From Artemisia argyi (Eukaryota; Streptophyta; Magnoliopsida; Asterales; Asteraceae), in NCBI GenBank assembly GCA_030686995.1, contig CM060709.1, forward strand, positions 13,972,872-14,036,871: a stretch of DNA of 64,000 bases, read 5' to 3'. Position numbers and translations under genes: made by a program. The first letter of the stretch is position 1. Each line of letters starts with the position of its first letter. Shown here piece after piece: positions 11,230-23,611 of this stretch. A model generated the notes under the pieces. The model was given only the letters and a program-made list of their open reading frames with translations. It was not told the origin of the DNA and did not search any database.

Positions 11230-14200
11230 TGTGACAACCGGCAGTTTAGGGAGCTATTTTGAAAACCTGCATTACGTTAAAGTTCGTTTATAATTTTTAT
11301 CTGGAATTTTTTATTCACAACGAATTTGTAAGACCAATTTTATGGATAATTATAGTTTATGACGTTATGGAATTCGTGAATTATCTTAATAATTCATTAT
11401 GGATATTACGTGATGATGTATGTTTTTAAATTTCTCACTGGTACTACGTTGACTCCGGCACTAGGTTTACCTAACGGGAAATTTTATGACTTGTTTTACG
11501 AGTCCGATTATATTAAATTATTTACGGGATGTTTCTCGGGAGATATTGAAGTTTGAAATGAGTTCGGGTTTCGGGCCGTATGTTTTACATTTACCCACTT
11601 TACCCACTCAACAACTAGTAATATTATTATTACTAATATTATTATTATCATTATTATTATTTAACAAAAAAAAATAATAATAAAAAGAGTAAACCACAAA
11701 ATTGGTCCTTGTTGGTCCGGTTTTCTCACACAACCAAACACCCTCACCCTCACTTCTCTCTCTCTCATTTTATCTCTTTCCGGCCATAACCACTTCACCG
11801 CCGACCACCACTACAAACCACCACTATTTTCGTGATCCCTACCATCGAATCTCCTAGATCCGCCCCTACACGCGCCCTATTACACCTTTTTACATCACGA
11901 ATCATCACCATATCTCACCACCAATCATTATTTTCGAAGTGTTATACGGTTTGGAGCTTATTTGATCGAAGGTGAGGCGAGTGTGACTCGCGTTTTTTAT
12001 TAAAACGTGACCTTTGGTCACAATGGGTTTAGATTCGAATGGGTTTTCACCCAAAAACGGGGATAATACTTATGGGTTTTTGTTGGAAACTCGATTTTAA
12101 TAAATGGTTTGGTATCCGGGTTGTTATTCGTGGGTTTGGTTCGAACCGTGAGTCCATGACTCACGGCTTGGATATTGACTCGAGCCGTGGTGCTCGTTTT
12201 CTTGTTATTTATGAGCCGTGGTTTGGCTCTTGGTATTCTTGCTCTCGTTGGTATACTTGGTTCGACTCATGAGAGTCGCGGCTTGAAGCCATATTATTGT
12301 TGTTGTTGCCGAGACCCTTTTGGTCGAATGGGTATTTTGGAGTGCTCCTTGGAGCCATTTTTGTGACCCTTGGTACTTGGTTCGAGCCCCTCTTGGCTCG
12401 TGGTATTTACCGCGACTCAGTCGAGTCGTGTAGGCTTGGGTTTGGCTTGGTAAACCAACCCGAGTGTGACCTTGATTATTTGGTTTCTTGGTTGTTAACT
12501 TGGTTTGGTATTGGTTTTGTTATTAGTTGGTTGTTTACTTCATTGCTTGGCCGAATACATGTGGGTCGAGACCATGTTTGGTCTCGACATTGGATATTGA
12601 ATATTGGTATTGAGAAGTGTTGACGAAATGTGTTATTGGGGACCGATTGTGAGACGGTCACTTAGATTGACGGAGATAGGTTAGTCGGGTGCCGTAGTCG
12701 GACCCTATTGTTGTAGCACGTGGATTGGGATTGTGTTGGACGGAGATGTATTGATTTTTATGACTATTGCTTATTACTTTGGACTTGTACAATGAGCCGA
12801 GAGTCATGACTCGGACATGTGACCATTTCGTATGACTCGATAACTATTTACAATTAAAACATAAATAATAAAACTCGTAATAATAATTATTGGTAATATA
12901 AACGTTTATATGAATATATAGACGTGAATAACGGATATATAATTGTATAAATGCGTATATTAATAATAATAAAAATCACGAGTCGAATTATAAATAATAC
13001 GACTAAATATATATTAGGCTACGAGAGTAGCGTAATATTATTGGAAGTATTATTATTATAAAAATGTGTTATGAAACGAGAAACTCTCGACAATTACTAA
13101 ACATTAAATAAAATGTCATTTATATATATATATATATATAACAAGTAAACTTATCGAGTTATGCGGAGTCGTGGTCACTCGAGTTCAGGTAAGTTTTATT
13201 TGTGACTTTCGTGTTGTCACGGATATGTGACGATTAATATAAGTGTTTTCTATAACTAAATAACTACTTAACCGAAGGGTTGAACCGGGTTATTTGGCTA
13301 TACGAAATGACTATATTAATGGGCATCGTATCCTACGACGCCCATAGGTTGTGGTATATGTAAAGGGTAATAAATTGCGTATATATATATATATATCGGG
13401 AAATCTGGCTAATTTGACGATGTATATAAGAAATTTATTAAACTACGATATATACCATATAGTATTTATGTGCTATGTGCTTTAGGAATGGGTATAATCT
13501 TGGAACGGTATGTTACGTAAATAAATATGGGGTTTATCAAATCGACGGATTTGATAAACTTCGGCGATTTATTTAAATGATATATTGGGCTAATATTAGA
13601 TCTATAGTTTATTTTTATTCTTTGTGTGACCTTTTTGGTTTGTTTTGTGTCGACCCTCCACCCGTATGGATACCAAACGTAAATACACCAAACTATTACG
13701 AAATGGATTTTCGGAAAATAAAACGGATTACGTCCGGGTTTGGGAATATTTTGAATTTGAGGAAATGATTTCTGAACGAGCTGATATTGTTAGGTCGTGC
13801 CGAGTCCGTAGTTGCCGTCTTGTGAGTTACTATACATCTTATTTCTACCGACTTCTTCTTGCTGTTTTCTGGACTTGAGGTGAGTCATAGCCCCACTTTT
13901 ACTCTTGAACTATGTTTTCAATACTTGGGGTGAGAAACGTGCATATTATTTTATGTGGACTATTTATCGCTTCTATATTCTTTATAAAACTTGCTATGCG
14001 TATGGACTAGGATGTATTGTCAACTTTAGTCACCTATTTTGTGTGTACTATTCAAGGTTTGCTTATTTGGAATTGTCAGCTTTTGTCACACGGTTCGTGT
14101 GTACTATTCAAGGTTGGCTTATTTAGATACTGTAGTGTGCACCTATAGGTTATTAATACTTCGGAGGTTATCCGAGTATTTATGATATTGCGGGGGTTAC

Positions 14201-14674
14201 CCGAATATCTATGTTAGAGCGGAGGGTATCCGTGTTTTATGTTGGAGCGGAGGGTATCCGCAGGCTTTTAGTGAATCCTTAGTCTAGCTAGCAAGCGTTT
14301 TGCGTATATGTCCACTAGATTGTTAGATGAACTTAAACCTATGATCTCACCAGCGAAAGCTGAGTTTTAGCATGTTTTCTCAGGTAATTAAGAGATGATG
14401 TGGATGCATGGATTGGAAGGCTCGGCTAAGGCTCTTGGTTTATGGATCTATTTTTCTAAACTCTGATATTGAATTATGGACCTACTGTTATTTTATTTTG
14501 GGCCTGACTCTGAATGATGTTGGGATAAATGTAAACTTTAAAACCTCGTTTTGGTTGCGTTTTTATTATGTTTACTTTATCTCGTTCTATTATGTCTTGT
14601 GTTGGATACCAATCCCCGTAGCACCCCGAAAGCTTGTTGAGTCTTCCGCTGTATCAAATTTTGGGGGTGTTACT
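11230..14674 (+). repeat. 3' LTR of element A
   Basis: About 3.45 kb, matching the 5' LTR with scattered substitutions, a shorter AT tract, a small deletion near 11775 and no MITE. It starts with the intact TGTGACAACC and ends GGGTGTTACT, the final A having changed to T. Confidence 0.92.
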
Positions 14675-14679
14675 GAAGT
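14675..14679. repeat. Target-site duplication of element A (right copy, GAAGT)
   Basis: Second copy of the 5-bp duplication; see 907-911. Confidence 0.9.
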
Positions 14680-14980
14680 GGAGGTTGAGGTGCCAAATCC
14701 TGCTTCTAGAAAAACGGGAGATGTGATTGGTGAACATTTTGCCATTTCTAAACCAGAGAAACAAACAGTTAACAATCCAACAAAAGCAAGCAACAAAGGG
14801 AATATTACATAAGCAGAACGCAATAAAAGGCGAAAGTGTGAGAGAGAAAAAGCACTTGTTGTTAAAAAGAAACAAATGAAGCCTTGTGGCCATTGTGGAG
14901 AGAAGACCAACTTGCATACAAAAACAACTTGTCCAAAGAACCCAAAGGCAAGGAGAAAGGCGAAACCGATTAATGTTTGA
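14675..14980 (+). pseudogene. FAR1/FRS-like protein remnant, C-terminal part
   Basis: The frame from the upstream half (583-911) resumes here in phase once element A and one GAAGT copy are ignored. It reads a linker with one internal TAA (near 14810), then a C-terminal zinc-knuckle-like motif, CGHCGEKTNLHTKTTCP, a basic tail and TGA at 14978-14980. Cys/His C-termini of this kind end many FAR1-related and MULE transposase-derived proteins. Together with the upstream half this is a single pseudogene disrupted by at least two stop codons and a 13.8-kb insertion. Confidence 0.7.
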
Positions 14981-15419
14981 ACAAACTTAAGTTACTTATA
15001 ATCTGGTTTTTTGTTAGTTCTTTTTCTTCTTTACTTGAATATTTAGATGATTTGCAAAGAAAATTACTGTTTAATTTGAATATATCTTGTTTCTTACTTA
15101 TATTCTGTTTTAGCCACAAATGATTCATCAAAGAATCTTATGGGATTCTGTATGAATAACAAGGGATCATACAGTATGAATCACATGGGATTCTGTATAA
15201 AATAACAAAGATACTTGAGAATAAAATATCATAAAATACAAATTTTTAAGAAACTACACAACAGTTACTTCTACCATGGACAAACTGATCTAGCATAATG
15301 ACTAACTAAGCATTCACATGCATAAAAGATTAGATACTTCAACAGTTATTGTTTTAACATTCACAAAAGATTAGTTATAAATTGTTCTACCATTCACAAA
15401 AGACGACCTTCTTGAATGC
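14981..15419. other. Convergent intergenic spacer with palindromic repeats
   Basis: Non-coding DNA between the 3' ends of the FAR1-like remnant (+) and the Ulp1-like remnant (-). It holds two or three copies of the GAATCNCATGNGATTC palindrome at 15118-15200 and nothing else recognisable. Confidence 0.6.
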
Positions 15420-16215
15420 TTAGCTGCGCTCACGTGCATCCCTATTCCTAAATGCTGTAAAAACTATAGACATCTTTTCACGAGCAGGAAGTTTATCAAA
15501 CTCATTTGCTAATTCATACATCTTACCCGCATGAACATTAAGCTCGTGTAACAATATCTTTGTGGCATACTTGAATCTCAATAGCCTAAACATGTTAGAC
15601 TGCTCTTTAGACTCGGCAACCATACCACAATCCCATTTCCCAGCAGCTTCACCAGTATAAGTTTCCATATGCAACATAGTGAAAACATCGCAATCTATGA
15701 AGTTATTCTTGGTCTTCCACTTAAGCTTTGGGATTTTTGCCTTGACTTTACGAATGCTAGCATGTTTCTTGTGACCATACAGCTTCAGATGACAGGCCAA
15801 CAACGTTTTCTACAAAATTATTAAAAAAAAAAGAGAAAGCATAAATTACTATTATTTTGGTATGAATCACATGGGATTCATCAGTATCATATGTAGTTCT
15901 GTATGAATCTCAAGGGATTAATCTAGAATCACATGGGAATCTGTATAAATGCCATGGGATTCATCATAAAATCACATGGGATCTGTGTGAATCACTTTAC
16001 AACATAAAAGTAAGTACTTACAAGAAGTTCAGTATCACCTTGAGACTTTGAAAACTTCGTCCGTCTACGTATTTGTAAGAAATGAGGAAAGAAATCAATC
16101 AATGCCTGTAACGCAACAGCTAGGCTTTTCTTCTTTGAACTGTCATTTTCTACCAACATCATGCTCTCAATCTCTTCTTCACATTGATGATAGTCTCTTG
16201 CAGCAGTGCTTGAAT
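15420..16215 (-). pseudogene. Ulp1 (C48) cysteine protease-like gene fragment, two exons
   Basis: Two exons read leftwards. Exon 16022-16215 (helical, Glu/Lys-rich) ends at a good donor (cttctt|gtaagt). Exon 15420-15809 follows an acceptor (ttttgtag) in phase 0 and ends at TAA. The second exon has the C-terminal half of a plant Ulp1-like domain: a degenerate catalytic Cys box reading IDCDVFTM where the family has DCGVF, then WDCG and a LRFKYATKILLHELN helix. The His and Asp part of the active site is not visible. The intron at 15810-16021 is full of GAATCNCATGNGATTC palindromes. The exon structure is conserved, but the G-to-D change and missing N-terminus argue for a pseudogene. Likely cargo of a MULE-type element. 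Confidence 0.65.
15855..15990. repeat. Second palindrome array, core GAATCACATGGGATTC
   Basis: About five degenerate copies inside the Ulp1-like intron, related to those at 303-540. Confidence 0.65.
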
Positions 16216-17400
16216 CTATCAATAAATGAGTTAATCGTTAGCATTGAATGTTTGTTATTTCACATTATAGTACTTAAAAGAATACTTATTTAATAATCTC
16301 AGGCCTCACATCTTCTATGCACTTAACTTTCACCATTGTTATGTAAGTGCATGAATTTACATAAAAGAGAAGTTGTCTTAGTGAAGCAAAATTACGTGCA
16401 TCAATTTGTTTGCCCAATCCAATGGAGTTTTTTACCAGAAAAGTGTGTTATAAAAAATAATTACCCAAACAAGTTTAATATATTTAATTTTGGTAAAAAT
16501 TGATAGCAAAACTATTAGATATTTTGATTCATGTTACCTTTGGTTACAGAGCTCGAACTAGATCTGCCTAAACTCCCCAAACTTCTCTCTACCAGGCAAT
16601 CCTGCTGATGTGGAAGGCATCTATGATGTTAAGGACCTCGCGGGTTTGGCAATCGCAGAACGAGGCACAACAGATGTTGACGGAATAGAAGATGTTAAGC
16701 GTCTCACGGGATTGGCAACTGTGAAACTCGCGGGTGCGGTGAGTTTTTTTTTTTTTTTTTGAACGGCGGTTCGGTGAGTTTGTAAGCAGAAGAACTGGAA
16801 GACGGGGAGTTCATTTTTTTTTAATCAAACCTACAAAAGCATTGCAAAAATTAGGATTTTGCTAAAATAATGTTAACTTTATACAAAAATTAGGATTTTT
16901 AAGTGAGTTTCAATAGCCAAATTCTTAAATCAAGAAAGGTAAGTTGATTAGTGAGCGGCTCAAGCTCTCCTGAGGCATGAAGTGAACATGTAAATTAGGC
17001 TTTTTATTAGAACAAATATAAAAGACTACATATTGTATGCTAATATCAAGTTTATTCGGTATAATAACTCATGGTCTCAGCTTTAATCGATGCTAATGAT
17101 ACAGTAAAATCTCAAATACAAACACATTATACAACCAGCTGGCACATAATCCCTTGGACTTATTGGTATTACTCAATCCTACACATAACATAAGCATGGT
17201 TTAGAAAAGTTAAACAATATCTAAAACCAAAAAGATAAACAAAAATCAGAAAAGCCTAATTTAAAAAATCAACCTTTAACCCCAAAATAACAAAATCCCC
17301 AAAACAACAAAGCATTCTTCTACCTTTAAAACAAGAAGAATCAATATCCATAACTTAGTTGTACTAAAACAAAATCAATGTAAACCCCAACAGTCAAAAC

Positions 17401-17730
17401 TAGGGGTGAGCAAACAGACCGGATGGACCGGACCGACCGACAAAACAGACCGGACCGGACTGGACCGAACCGGACCGACCACATTCGGTCCGGTCCTTAG
17501 TCTAGGCTTTTTGGTTAATTCGGTCTTCGGTCCGGTCCGGACCGACCAAAAAACCGAAAAACTTGCAAAATCTTGCCTATTTGGACCGGACCGACCGAAT
17601 GACCAACCGGACCGGACCGGACCGAGACCGGACCGACCACATTCGGTCCGGTCTCGGTCTATGGTTTTTCCTTAACTCGGTCTTCGGTCCGGTCCGGTCC
17701 GGTCCGGTTTTTGGACCGTGATCACCCCTA
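17401..17730. mobile_element. hAT-like MITE with GGACCGG-rich interior
   Basis: 330 bp with short inverted ends (TAGGGGTGA...TCACCCCTA) and an 8-bp duplication, GTCAAAAC, at 17393-17400 and 17731-17738. The opposite arm of inverted repeat 1 keeps the empty site (near 19185). The interior is almost wholly degenerate GGACCGGACC / GGTCCGGTCC repeats, and the element can fold on itself. Confidence 0.88.
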
Positions 17731-18285
17731 GTCAAAACAGTATCCTTCCACATGCCATTCAAAATATTTCAAAACAACATAATTACATGAAAAGCAACAA
17801 CATAACATTAGTTTACTTTCAAAACAAAAAGAATCAATAACAAGAAGAGTTGGGCTGCCGATTGAATGGGGGAGTTGGACTGCCGATTGAAGGTTTTGGT
17901 ACAATTAAGTTTGTTGTTGTTTACTGATTTGAGAGTCTTCAAATCAGTAATATAAAAATTCACCTCTTGCAACCAAAAAAAAAGCCTAAGCTAACTAGTT
18001 GAGTAAATGGGTAATAGGAGTAAAGGGGTAGTTGGGAAGGGTTAATTGACATTGGGAAGAGGAGATGAGAGTACAAGAATACTGCACGCGATGTGAAAGA
18101 AAGGGAACAGTTAGATTCTAGGCGTGGGTTCATGAAAGATATAGAGATATGCTATTAAGACTCTAAAAGATTGTAATACTACACTTTTTTTTTTCTTTTT
18201 TCTTTTTTATACCGTTGTTTTTAGTATAAAATTATGAAAGGGAAAGTATATAATAAAAAAATATAAAGTTTGATTAGTCAAAAAT

Positions 18286-18650
18286 ATGAATTAAATTTTA
18301 TAATATAATTAATTAAAAGTTATTGTACGGTATATGAATCGGATTAAAGATGAGACGGAAATAGTTTTGTTATTTTGTTTTCCATGTAGAACAGAAAGGA
18401 CCCGAATTAAAGATCGAAAGCTCGGGTAATACTTAAACAAATACATACTTTAATTGATCATCTTGTGATTACATCTTTTCATCCATCAATCGGTTGTACG
18501 AAAAGCAATTGTTAAGAGTACCAATAGCCTTGACCCTACTATTGGTACCTCTTGCAACATTATGCACCATTTTTTTGTCATTATTATCCTTTTTAACATG
18601 TCTATTAATTGTTTTCATCAATTTTTATTTCGTATTTTTGTCATTTTAAT
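18286..18650. other. Loop of inverted repeat 1
   Basis: Unpaired centre of the inverted repeat, without coding potential. It contains its own small inverted repeat, taccaatag...ctattggta, near 18520-18548. Confidence 0.5.
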
Positions 18651-19792
18651 ACTTTTGACTAATCAAACTTTATATTTTTTATTATGTACTTTCTCTTTCA
18701 CAATTTTATACTAAAAACAATAGTATAAAAAAGAAAGAAAAAAAAAGTGTAGTATCACAATCTTTTAGGGTCTTAATAGCATATCTCTATATCCTTTCAT
18801 GAACTCCCGCATCTAACTGTTCCCTTTCTTGCACATCGCCTGCAGTATTCCTTTACTCCCCTCTCCTCTTCCCAATCCCAACTACCCTTCCCATCTACCC
18901 TTTTACTCCCATTATCCATTTACTCAACTAGTCAATTTATTTATTTTTTATTTTTTTTAATTTTTTTTTTGTAAAAGGTGATTTTTTTTACATTATTGAT
19001 TTCAAGGCTCTCAAATCAGTAAACAACAACAAACTTAGTTGCACCAAGACATTCAATCGGCAGCCTAACTCTTCTTGTTATTGATTCTTCTTGTTTTGAA
19101 GGTAAACTAATGTTATGTTGTTGCTTTTCATGTAATTATGTTGTTTTGAAATATTTTGAATGGTATGTGGAAGGATACTGTTTTCACTGTCGGGGTTTTA
19201 CTTGATTTGTTTTGGTACAACTAAGTCATGGATATTGATTCTTCTTATTTTGAAGGTAGAATAATGTTATGTTGTTTTGGGGATTGTGTTATTTTGGTAA
19301 AGGATTGCTTCTTTAAATTAGGGTTTTCTAATTTTGGTTTCTCTTGATTTTGGTTTTAATATTGTTTAACTTTTCTAAACTATGCTTCTGTTATGTGTAG
19401 GATTGAGTAATACCCATAAGTCCAAGGCATTATGTGCCAGTTGGTTGTATAATGTGTTTGTATTTGAGATTTTATTGTATCGTTAGCATCGATTAAAGTT
19501 GAGACCATGAGTTATTATACCAAATAAACTTGATATTAGCATCCAATATGTAGTCTTTTATATTTGTTCTAAAAAAAGCCCCGTTTTACATGTTCACTTC
19601 ATGCCTCAGGAGAGCTTGAGCCGCCCACTAATCAACTTACCTTTCATGATTTAAGAATTTAGATATTGAAACTTTCATTTAAAAATCCTAATTTTTGTAT
19701 AAAGTTAACATTCCTTTTAACAAATTTTTGATTTTTGCATTGCTTTTGTTGGTTTGATTAAAAAAAAAAAAAAAAAAAAGAGCTCCCCGTCT

Positions 19793-20104
19793 TCAAGTTC
19801 TTCTACTACCAATCTCACCGAACGGCCGTTCAAAAATAAAACTCACCGAACCCGCGAGTTCCACACCTGTCAATCTCGGGAGATGCTCAACATCTTCTAT
19901 TCCGTCAACATCTGTTATGCCTCGCTCTGCGGTTGCCAAACCCGCGAGGTCCTCGACATCAGGGAAGCCTTCCACATCAGCAGGATTGCCTCCCACATAA
20001 GCAAGACTGCCTGGTAGTGAGAGTTTAGGGAGTTTTAGCAGATCTAGTTCGGGTTCTGTAACCGCAGGTACATGCATCAAAATATTTAATACTTTTGCTA
20101 TCAA
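19793..20104 (-). other. Possible exon or spurious ORF in right arm of inverted repeat 1
   Basis: An open frame of about 100 codons has a repetitive middle of the form ...DVEGFPDVEDLAGLA... with acidic/Gly repeats. The copy in the left arm (about 16550-16740, +) is disrupted. No family recognised. It points toward the loop, opposite to the Ulp1-like exons. Repetitive composition makes a chance frame quite possible. Confidence 0.3.
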
Positions 20105-20381
20105 TTTTTACCAAAATTAAATAGAATAAACATGTTTGGGTAATTATTTTTTATAACACACTTTTCTGGTAAAAAACTCCATTCAATTGGGCAAACAAAT
20201 TGATGCACGTAATTTTGCTTCACCAAGACTGCTTCTCTTTTATGCAAATTCATGCATTTATATAATAATGGTGAGAGTTAAGTGCATAGAAGATGTGAGA
20301 TTGTTAAAGAATGTATTTTTTAAGTCCTATAATGTGAATTAACAAACATTTGGTGCTAATGATTAACTCATTTATTGATAG

Positions 20382-20560
20382 ATTCAAGTACTGCTGCAAG
20401 AGACTATCATCAATGTGAAGAAGAGATTGAGATCATGATGTTGGCTGAAAATGACAGCTGAAAGAAGAAAAGCCTAGCTATTGCGTTACGGGCATTGATT
20501 GATTTCTTTCCTCATTTCTTACGAATACGTAGATGGACGAAGTCTTCAAGGTCTCAAGGT
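20382..20560 (+). pseudogene. Duplicate Ulp1-like exon, truncated
   Basis: Inverted copy of the exon at 16022-16215: it starts after the same acceptor, contains a TGA (near 20459) where the other copy has Ser, and ends abruptly at 20560, where unrelated sequence (gtgcgtttggttc...) begins. The second Ulp1-like exon is absent on this side. Confidence 0.65.
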
Positions 20561-22380
20561 GCGTTTGGTTCTAGAATTTAAAATAGAGGAAGTTGGAACT
20601 CCATGAAATTTTAAATGACGGAAATTTTAAATTCTTAATATTATAATTCCTATTATGTGTTTGGTTCACTACAATTGTAAAAATAATTTAGATTAACACA
20701 TTGGTAAATAGAATAATTTAGATTAACACATTCATAAATGGAATAATTTGCAAAACTCAATTTTGACTTTTTATGTTTTAAACTAAAAGATGTTTATTAT
20801 AGACACAAAATTGTTTGCTTCCATCAAAATTCAAAATATAAAAGTAGCCAGTAGCATTAAGAAAAAAATTACGGTATAATCTTCTTAAGAGATTGAAATA
20901 AATATACGAGTATTTTATGTGTTTCTTGAAAACTAATAATACGAAGTAAAAATATTTTCCAAAGATTGAAATATGTTTCATATATTTAACTTTTCCAATA
21001 TTGAGGTTAGTTTAACTACTAAGTTGGTCAACCACCTCCATATAATGAATTTATATATCTTCTACTTGTTATTCTATTTAAATTTATGACTAGGTACAAA
21101 GTGTGAAAGGAGTAATTAAGATGACTACACAGTGGAGGTGGAGTGGATTTTACCAGTCTTAAGGGTTTATTGTGTTTTGAAAACACATACACTGAAAATG
21201 TGTGATTGGATATTATGTAGAAATGACTTAGTCTTTCGTCTAAATTATATATTCACCAGTTTAATTCTTGTCCGCGGTAACTTTATCTTTCGTCTAGCGT
21301 AATTAGGGGTCCTGCATTTTTTATTACTGCATTTTTGCAGAATGCTGGCTCACTGATTTGTTGTATTGCAGTTTGCGTTATTTTGTTAAGTAAATTGAGG
21401 CTATTCCTCTTTAACTTATGCATAGTCCGGAAATGAGTACATGAAAGGAAAAGAAGTATTTGGTTATGGCAATGATAATTTATCGTATTGCAGTTTGCGT
21501 GACATAATCTGTTGATACTGGTTTCTTGGCAAAGCAGTATGTTTTGAATTAGAATTGCAGCCATGGCTGTTATTTTTTGTCATATTCTACATTTACAAAA
21601 GAAAGAAACATTTATATGGCATGTTGGATTGATTAAGATTGACTTTATAAGAGATTTTCTATAATGCTTGCAATTAGATGTTTGGCCACAAAGAGGCTTA
21701 GGCGGAAGTCTTTACCCGGTCTTTTTGTGACCAAACATCTCATTGGGTATCAATATTTTGTCCCTTCTTCTTAGCCAAAAATTGTACACATCTGCCTTAG
21801 TATAAATTTGTCTTACAGATAATCAAGTTGATAGGGAGTTGCTTATTCATGCTAGAAATCTGCTTAAGTATGCTATTTAGACAATACTTACGTGTAAATC
21901 TGCCTAGTATAAAGTTTATCGGGATTCGGAAGTTGCATATAAATAGCAGAAATCTGCTTAATTATAGACAGATAGTCTAAACTTGTACAAATCTGCCCAA
22001 GTATAGGTCATTTCGGTGTTATCTTTGGGTGTGTTATGCAAATCTATCTAAGGTTGGGGATGACTTCTTCCTTGTCGGTCTTAAGGCTTACGCTGTCATG
22101 TCTTATAATGTGTGTGGTCCACTTGGTACCTAGCTCGAAAACCTATTGGGAGCCTTTTGATTCTCCATTTGGAGAAAACTCTTTTCTTGTAATGAGGATT
22201 GACTATTGAGAACTCGAATCATTATGTGATTAACTATTTCTTGATTATTTATGACCTTACCTATATTCGTGACTTGTAATAAGAGGTAAAAGTATACGGG
22301 TTGGAGGAATTTATTGGACATTTATTGGACACAAGGGATAAATTCATTTGTGACTTGTCTAATAAATATTAGGGACCCAT
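20561..22380. other. Non-coding DNA between inverted repeat 1 and palindrome 2
   Basis: No gene seen. It begins with 'gtgcgtttggttct', a phrase often found at the ends of plant MITEs and hAT elements, but I could not find matching ends. It includes a 20-bp stem hairpin (21676-21740) and degenerate tandem units with 'aaatctgcytaagtata' (21780-22045). Confidence 0.45.
21780..22045. repeat. Degenerate tandem repeat around 'aaatctgcctaagtata'
   Basis: Five or six degraded copies, spaced irregularly by 40-60 bp, such as 'gaaatctgcttaagtatg', 'taaatctgcctagtataa' and 'caaatctgcccaagtata'. Confidence 0.5.
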
Positions 22381-22842
22381 GAAAGTTGGGTCTGCAGTAA
22401 TTTATTTAACATTTGTAACCCCTGAAAGTTAGGGCATTTGTGAATCTGCCCCAACTTTTTGCCGTTTTCAATTCTACCCCAACATTCCCCTAAAATATTT
22501 ACACGACATACTTGGAGGATAGATGTCATCATTTCGAGCTCGAAAAAAAATAAATAAATAAAACTTAACATGTCGCGTGTATATATACGCAACATGTATA
22601 TATATACGCGACATGTACATATATGTGCATGGGGAAGGAACGTTTTACTGAAAAGCTTACATGAGTTGAAAATAATAATAATAAAAAATAAATAAATAAA
22701 AAATAAAAAATCTTAGGGTTTTTTTGGGGGTGGGTTATATGAGCAGTGGGTGTGGTGACTAAATCACCCTATAAATACCTATTGTTGGATGCTGAATACA
22801 CACAAAAATCATCTAAGAATTCTGTTTTCTTCTTCAAACACA

Positions 22843-23300
22843 ATGTCACACAATGCATCACCTGAAAACGAATCGGTTTACAACACACCACCTGAAGACA
22901 ATTCCCACAAAACACTCCGCCACAAGATCTGTTTCTGGTGTTCCAATATGACAACCCACCACCTGCCACTCCACCAGGAGTTATGTTTCCACCAGAAAAC
23001 AATCCACCACCAAACAATCAACCACCAAACTTTCCACCTGAAAACCAACCCAACATTCGTGAGTTGACTAAGGAAGAATAGTACGAGCTGGATATGCAAG
23101 TGTAGTTAGAGTTTGAAGCTGAGCAAGACCGTCAGTCAAGGGAGTGTGAGGCGTACCGCAAAGGGAAACAGGATCGGAAAAACAAATGAGTAGAATGGCG
23201 ATGGTCGATGGGACTTCCACCTGTGCCATCGAGTGAGGACGATTCAAGTGCCTCTTATTCGAGTCACGAGGGCTATGTGTCGGATGATTCATTTAATTGA
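22843..23300 (+). pseudogene. Proline/acidic hypothetical protein, broken copy (left arm)
   Basis: Mirror copy of the intact 147-aa ORF at 33753-34196. It begins with the same MSHNASPENESVY, but an indel near 22905 shifts the frame, and in-frame TAG and TGA codons appear where the other copy has sense codons (near 23080, 23104 and 23187). No function can be assigned. Confidence 0.7.
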
Positions 23301-23611
23301 ATCGTAGTTTTATGTTTATTTATCGTATCGTATTTTAGTGGTTTGAATTTCCGTTTCTTAGTTATCGTATCGTAGTTTATTGTTGTAATCGTTGTTTCAA
23401 GTAATATTAATCGTATGCTTAATATACTTGCATTGACGACAATTACATATTACATAAAGAAGGTACTGCTGAGAAAAAAATGGTACTGGTAGAATTAAAG
23501 AAGGTACTGCTACAATCAAGGAGTAAAAAGTAGCAACCATTCCATACATTAGATAAAAACCAGATTACAAACATACTAAAACCTTACAAGCACAATAATC
23601 ATTAAAAACTT
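23301..23611. other. Convergent spacer in left arm of palindrome 2
   Basis: Spacer between two converging ORFs. It repeats 'aaggtactgctgagaaaaa'/'ggtactgctacaatcaagg' two or three times; otherwise nothing is seen. Confidence 0.45.

Larger units (their letters stand above)
912..14674 (+). mobile_element. Element A: near-complete Ty3/gypsy chromovirus (Tekay-type)
   Basis: The element is 13.76 kb and flanked by a GAAGT duplication. Order: 5' LTR (912-4636), primer binding site complementary to initiator tRNA-Met (4640-4652), extra upstream ORF (5030-6133), single gag-pol ORF (6489-11177), purine-rich tract before the 3' LTR, 3' LTR (11230-14674). The pol order protease-RT-RNase H-integrase with a C-terminal chromodomain-like tail marks a chromovirus, and the tail resembles the Tekay clade. 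LTRs differ by scattered point changes, an AT-microsatellite length change and one MITE, suggesting a fairly recent insertion. The gag-pol frame is intact, but the upstream ORF has a stop and the terminal dinucleotides are altered (CG for TG at the start; CT for CA at the end). Confidence 0.93.
16037..20560. repeat. Inverted repeat 1 (arms 16037-18285 and 18651-20560, loop 365 bp)
   Basis: The sequence of the left arm returns in reverse complement on the right through about 1.9 kb. Matched landmarks: the Ulp1-like exon end (16037-16046 versus 20551-20560), the 'actcatggtctcagc..taatcgatgctaa' block (17070s versus 19480s), 'gtagtat..aatctttta' (18170s versus 18750s) and 'tgattagtca' (18271 versus 18657-18666). 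The left arm is longer mainly because of a 330-bp hAT-like MITE. Arms have diverged noticeably, so this is older than palindrome 2. The right arm stops in the middle of the Ulp1-like exon. Confidence 0.88.

Noticed and set aside
17406..17762. Asp/Arg/Thr/Gly-rich ORFs on both strands
   Set aside because: They are frames through the GGACCGG repeats of a MITE.
20561..21185. A MITE beginning gtgcgtttggttct
   Set aside because: The start resembles plant MITE ends and 'tgtgtttggttc' recurs at 20656, but no matching inverted end or target duplication was found.
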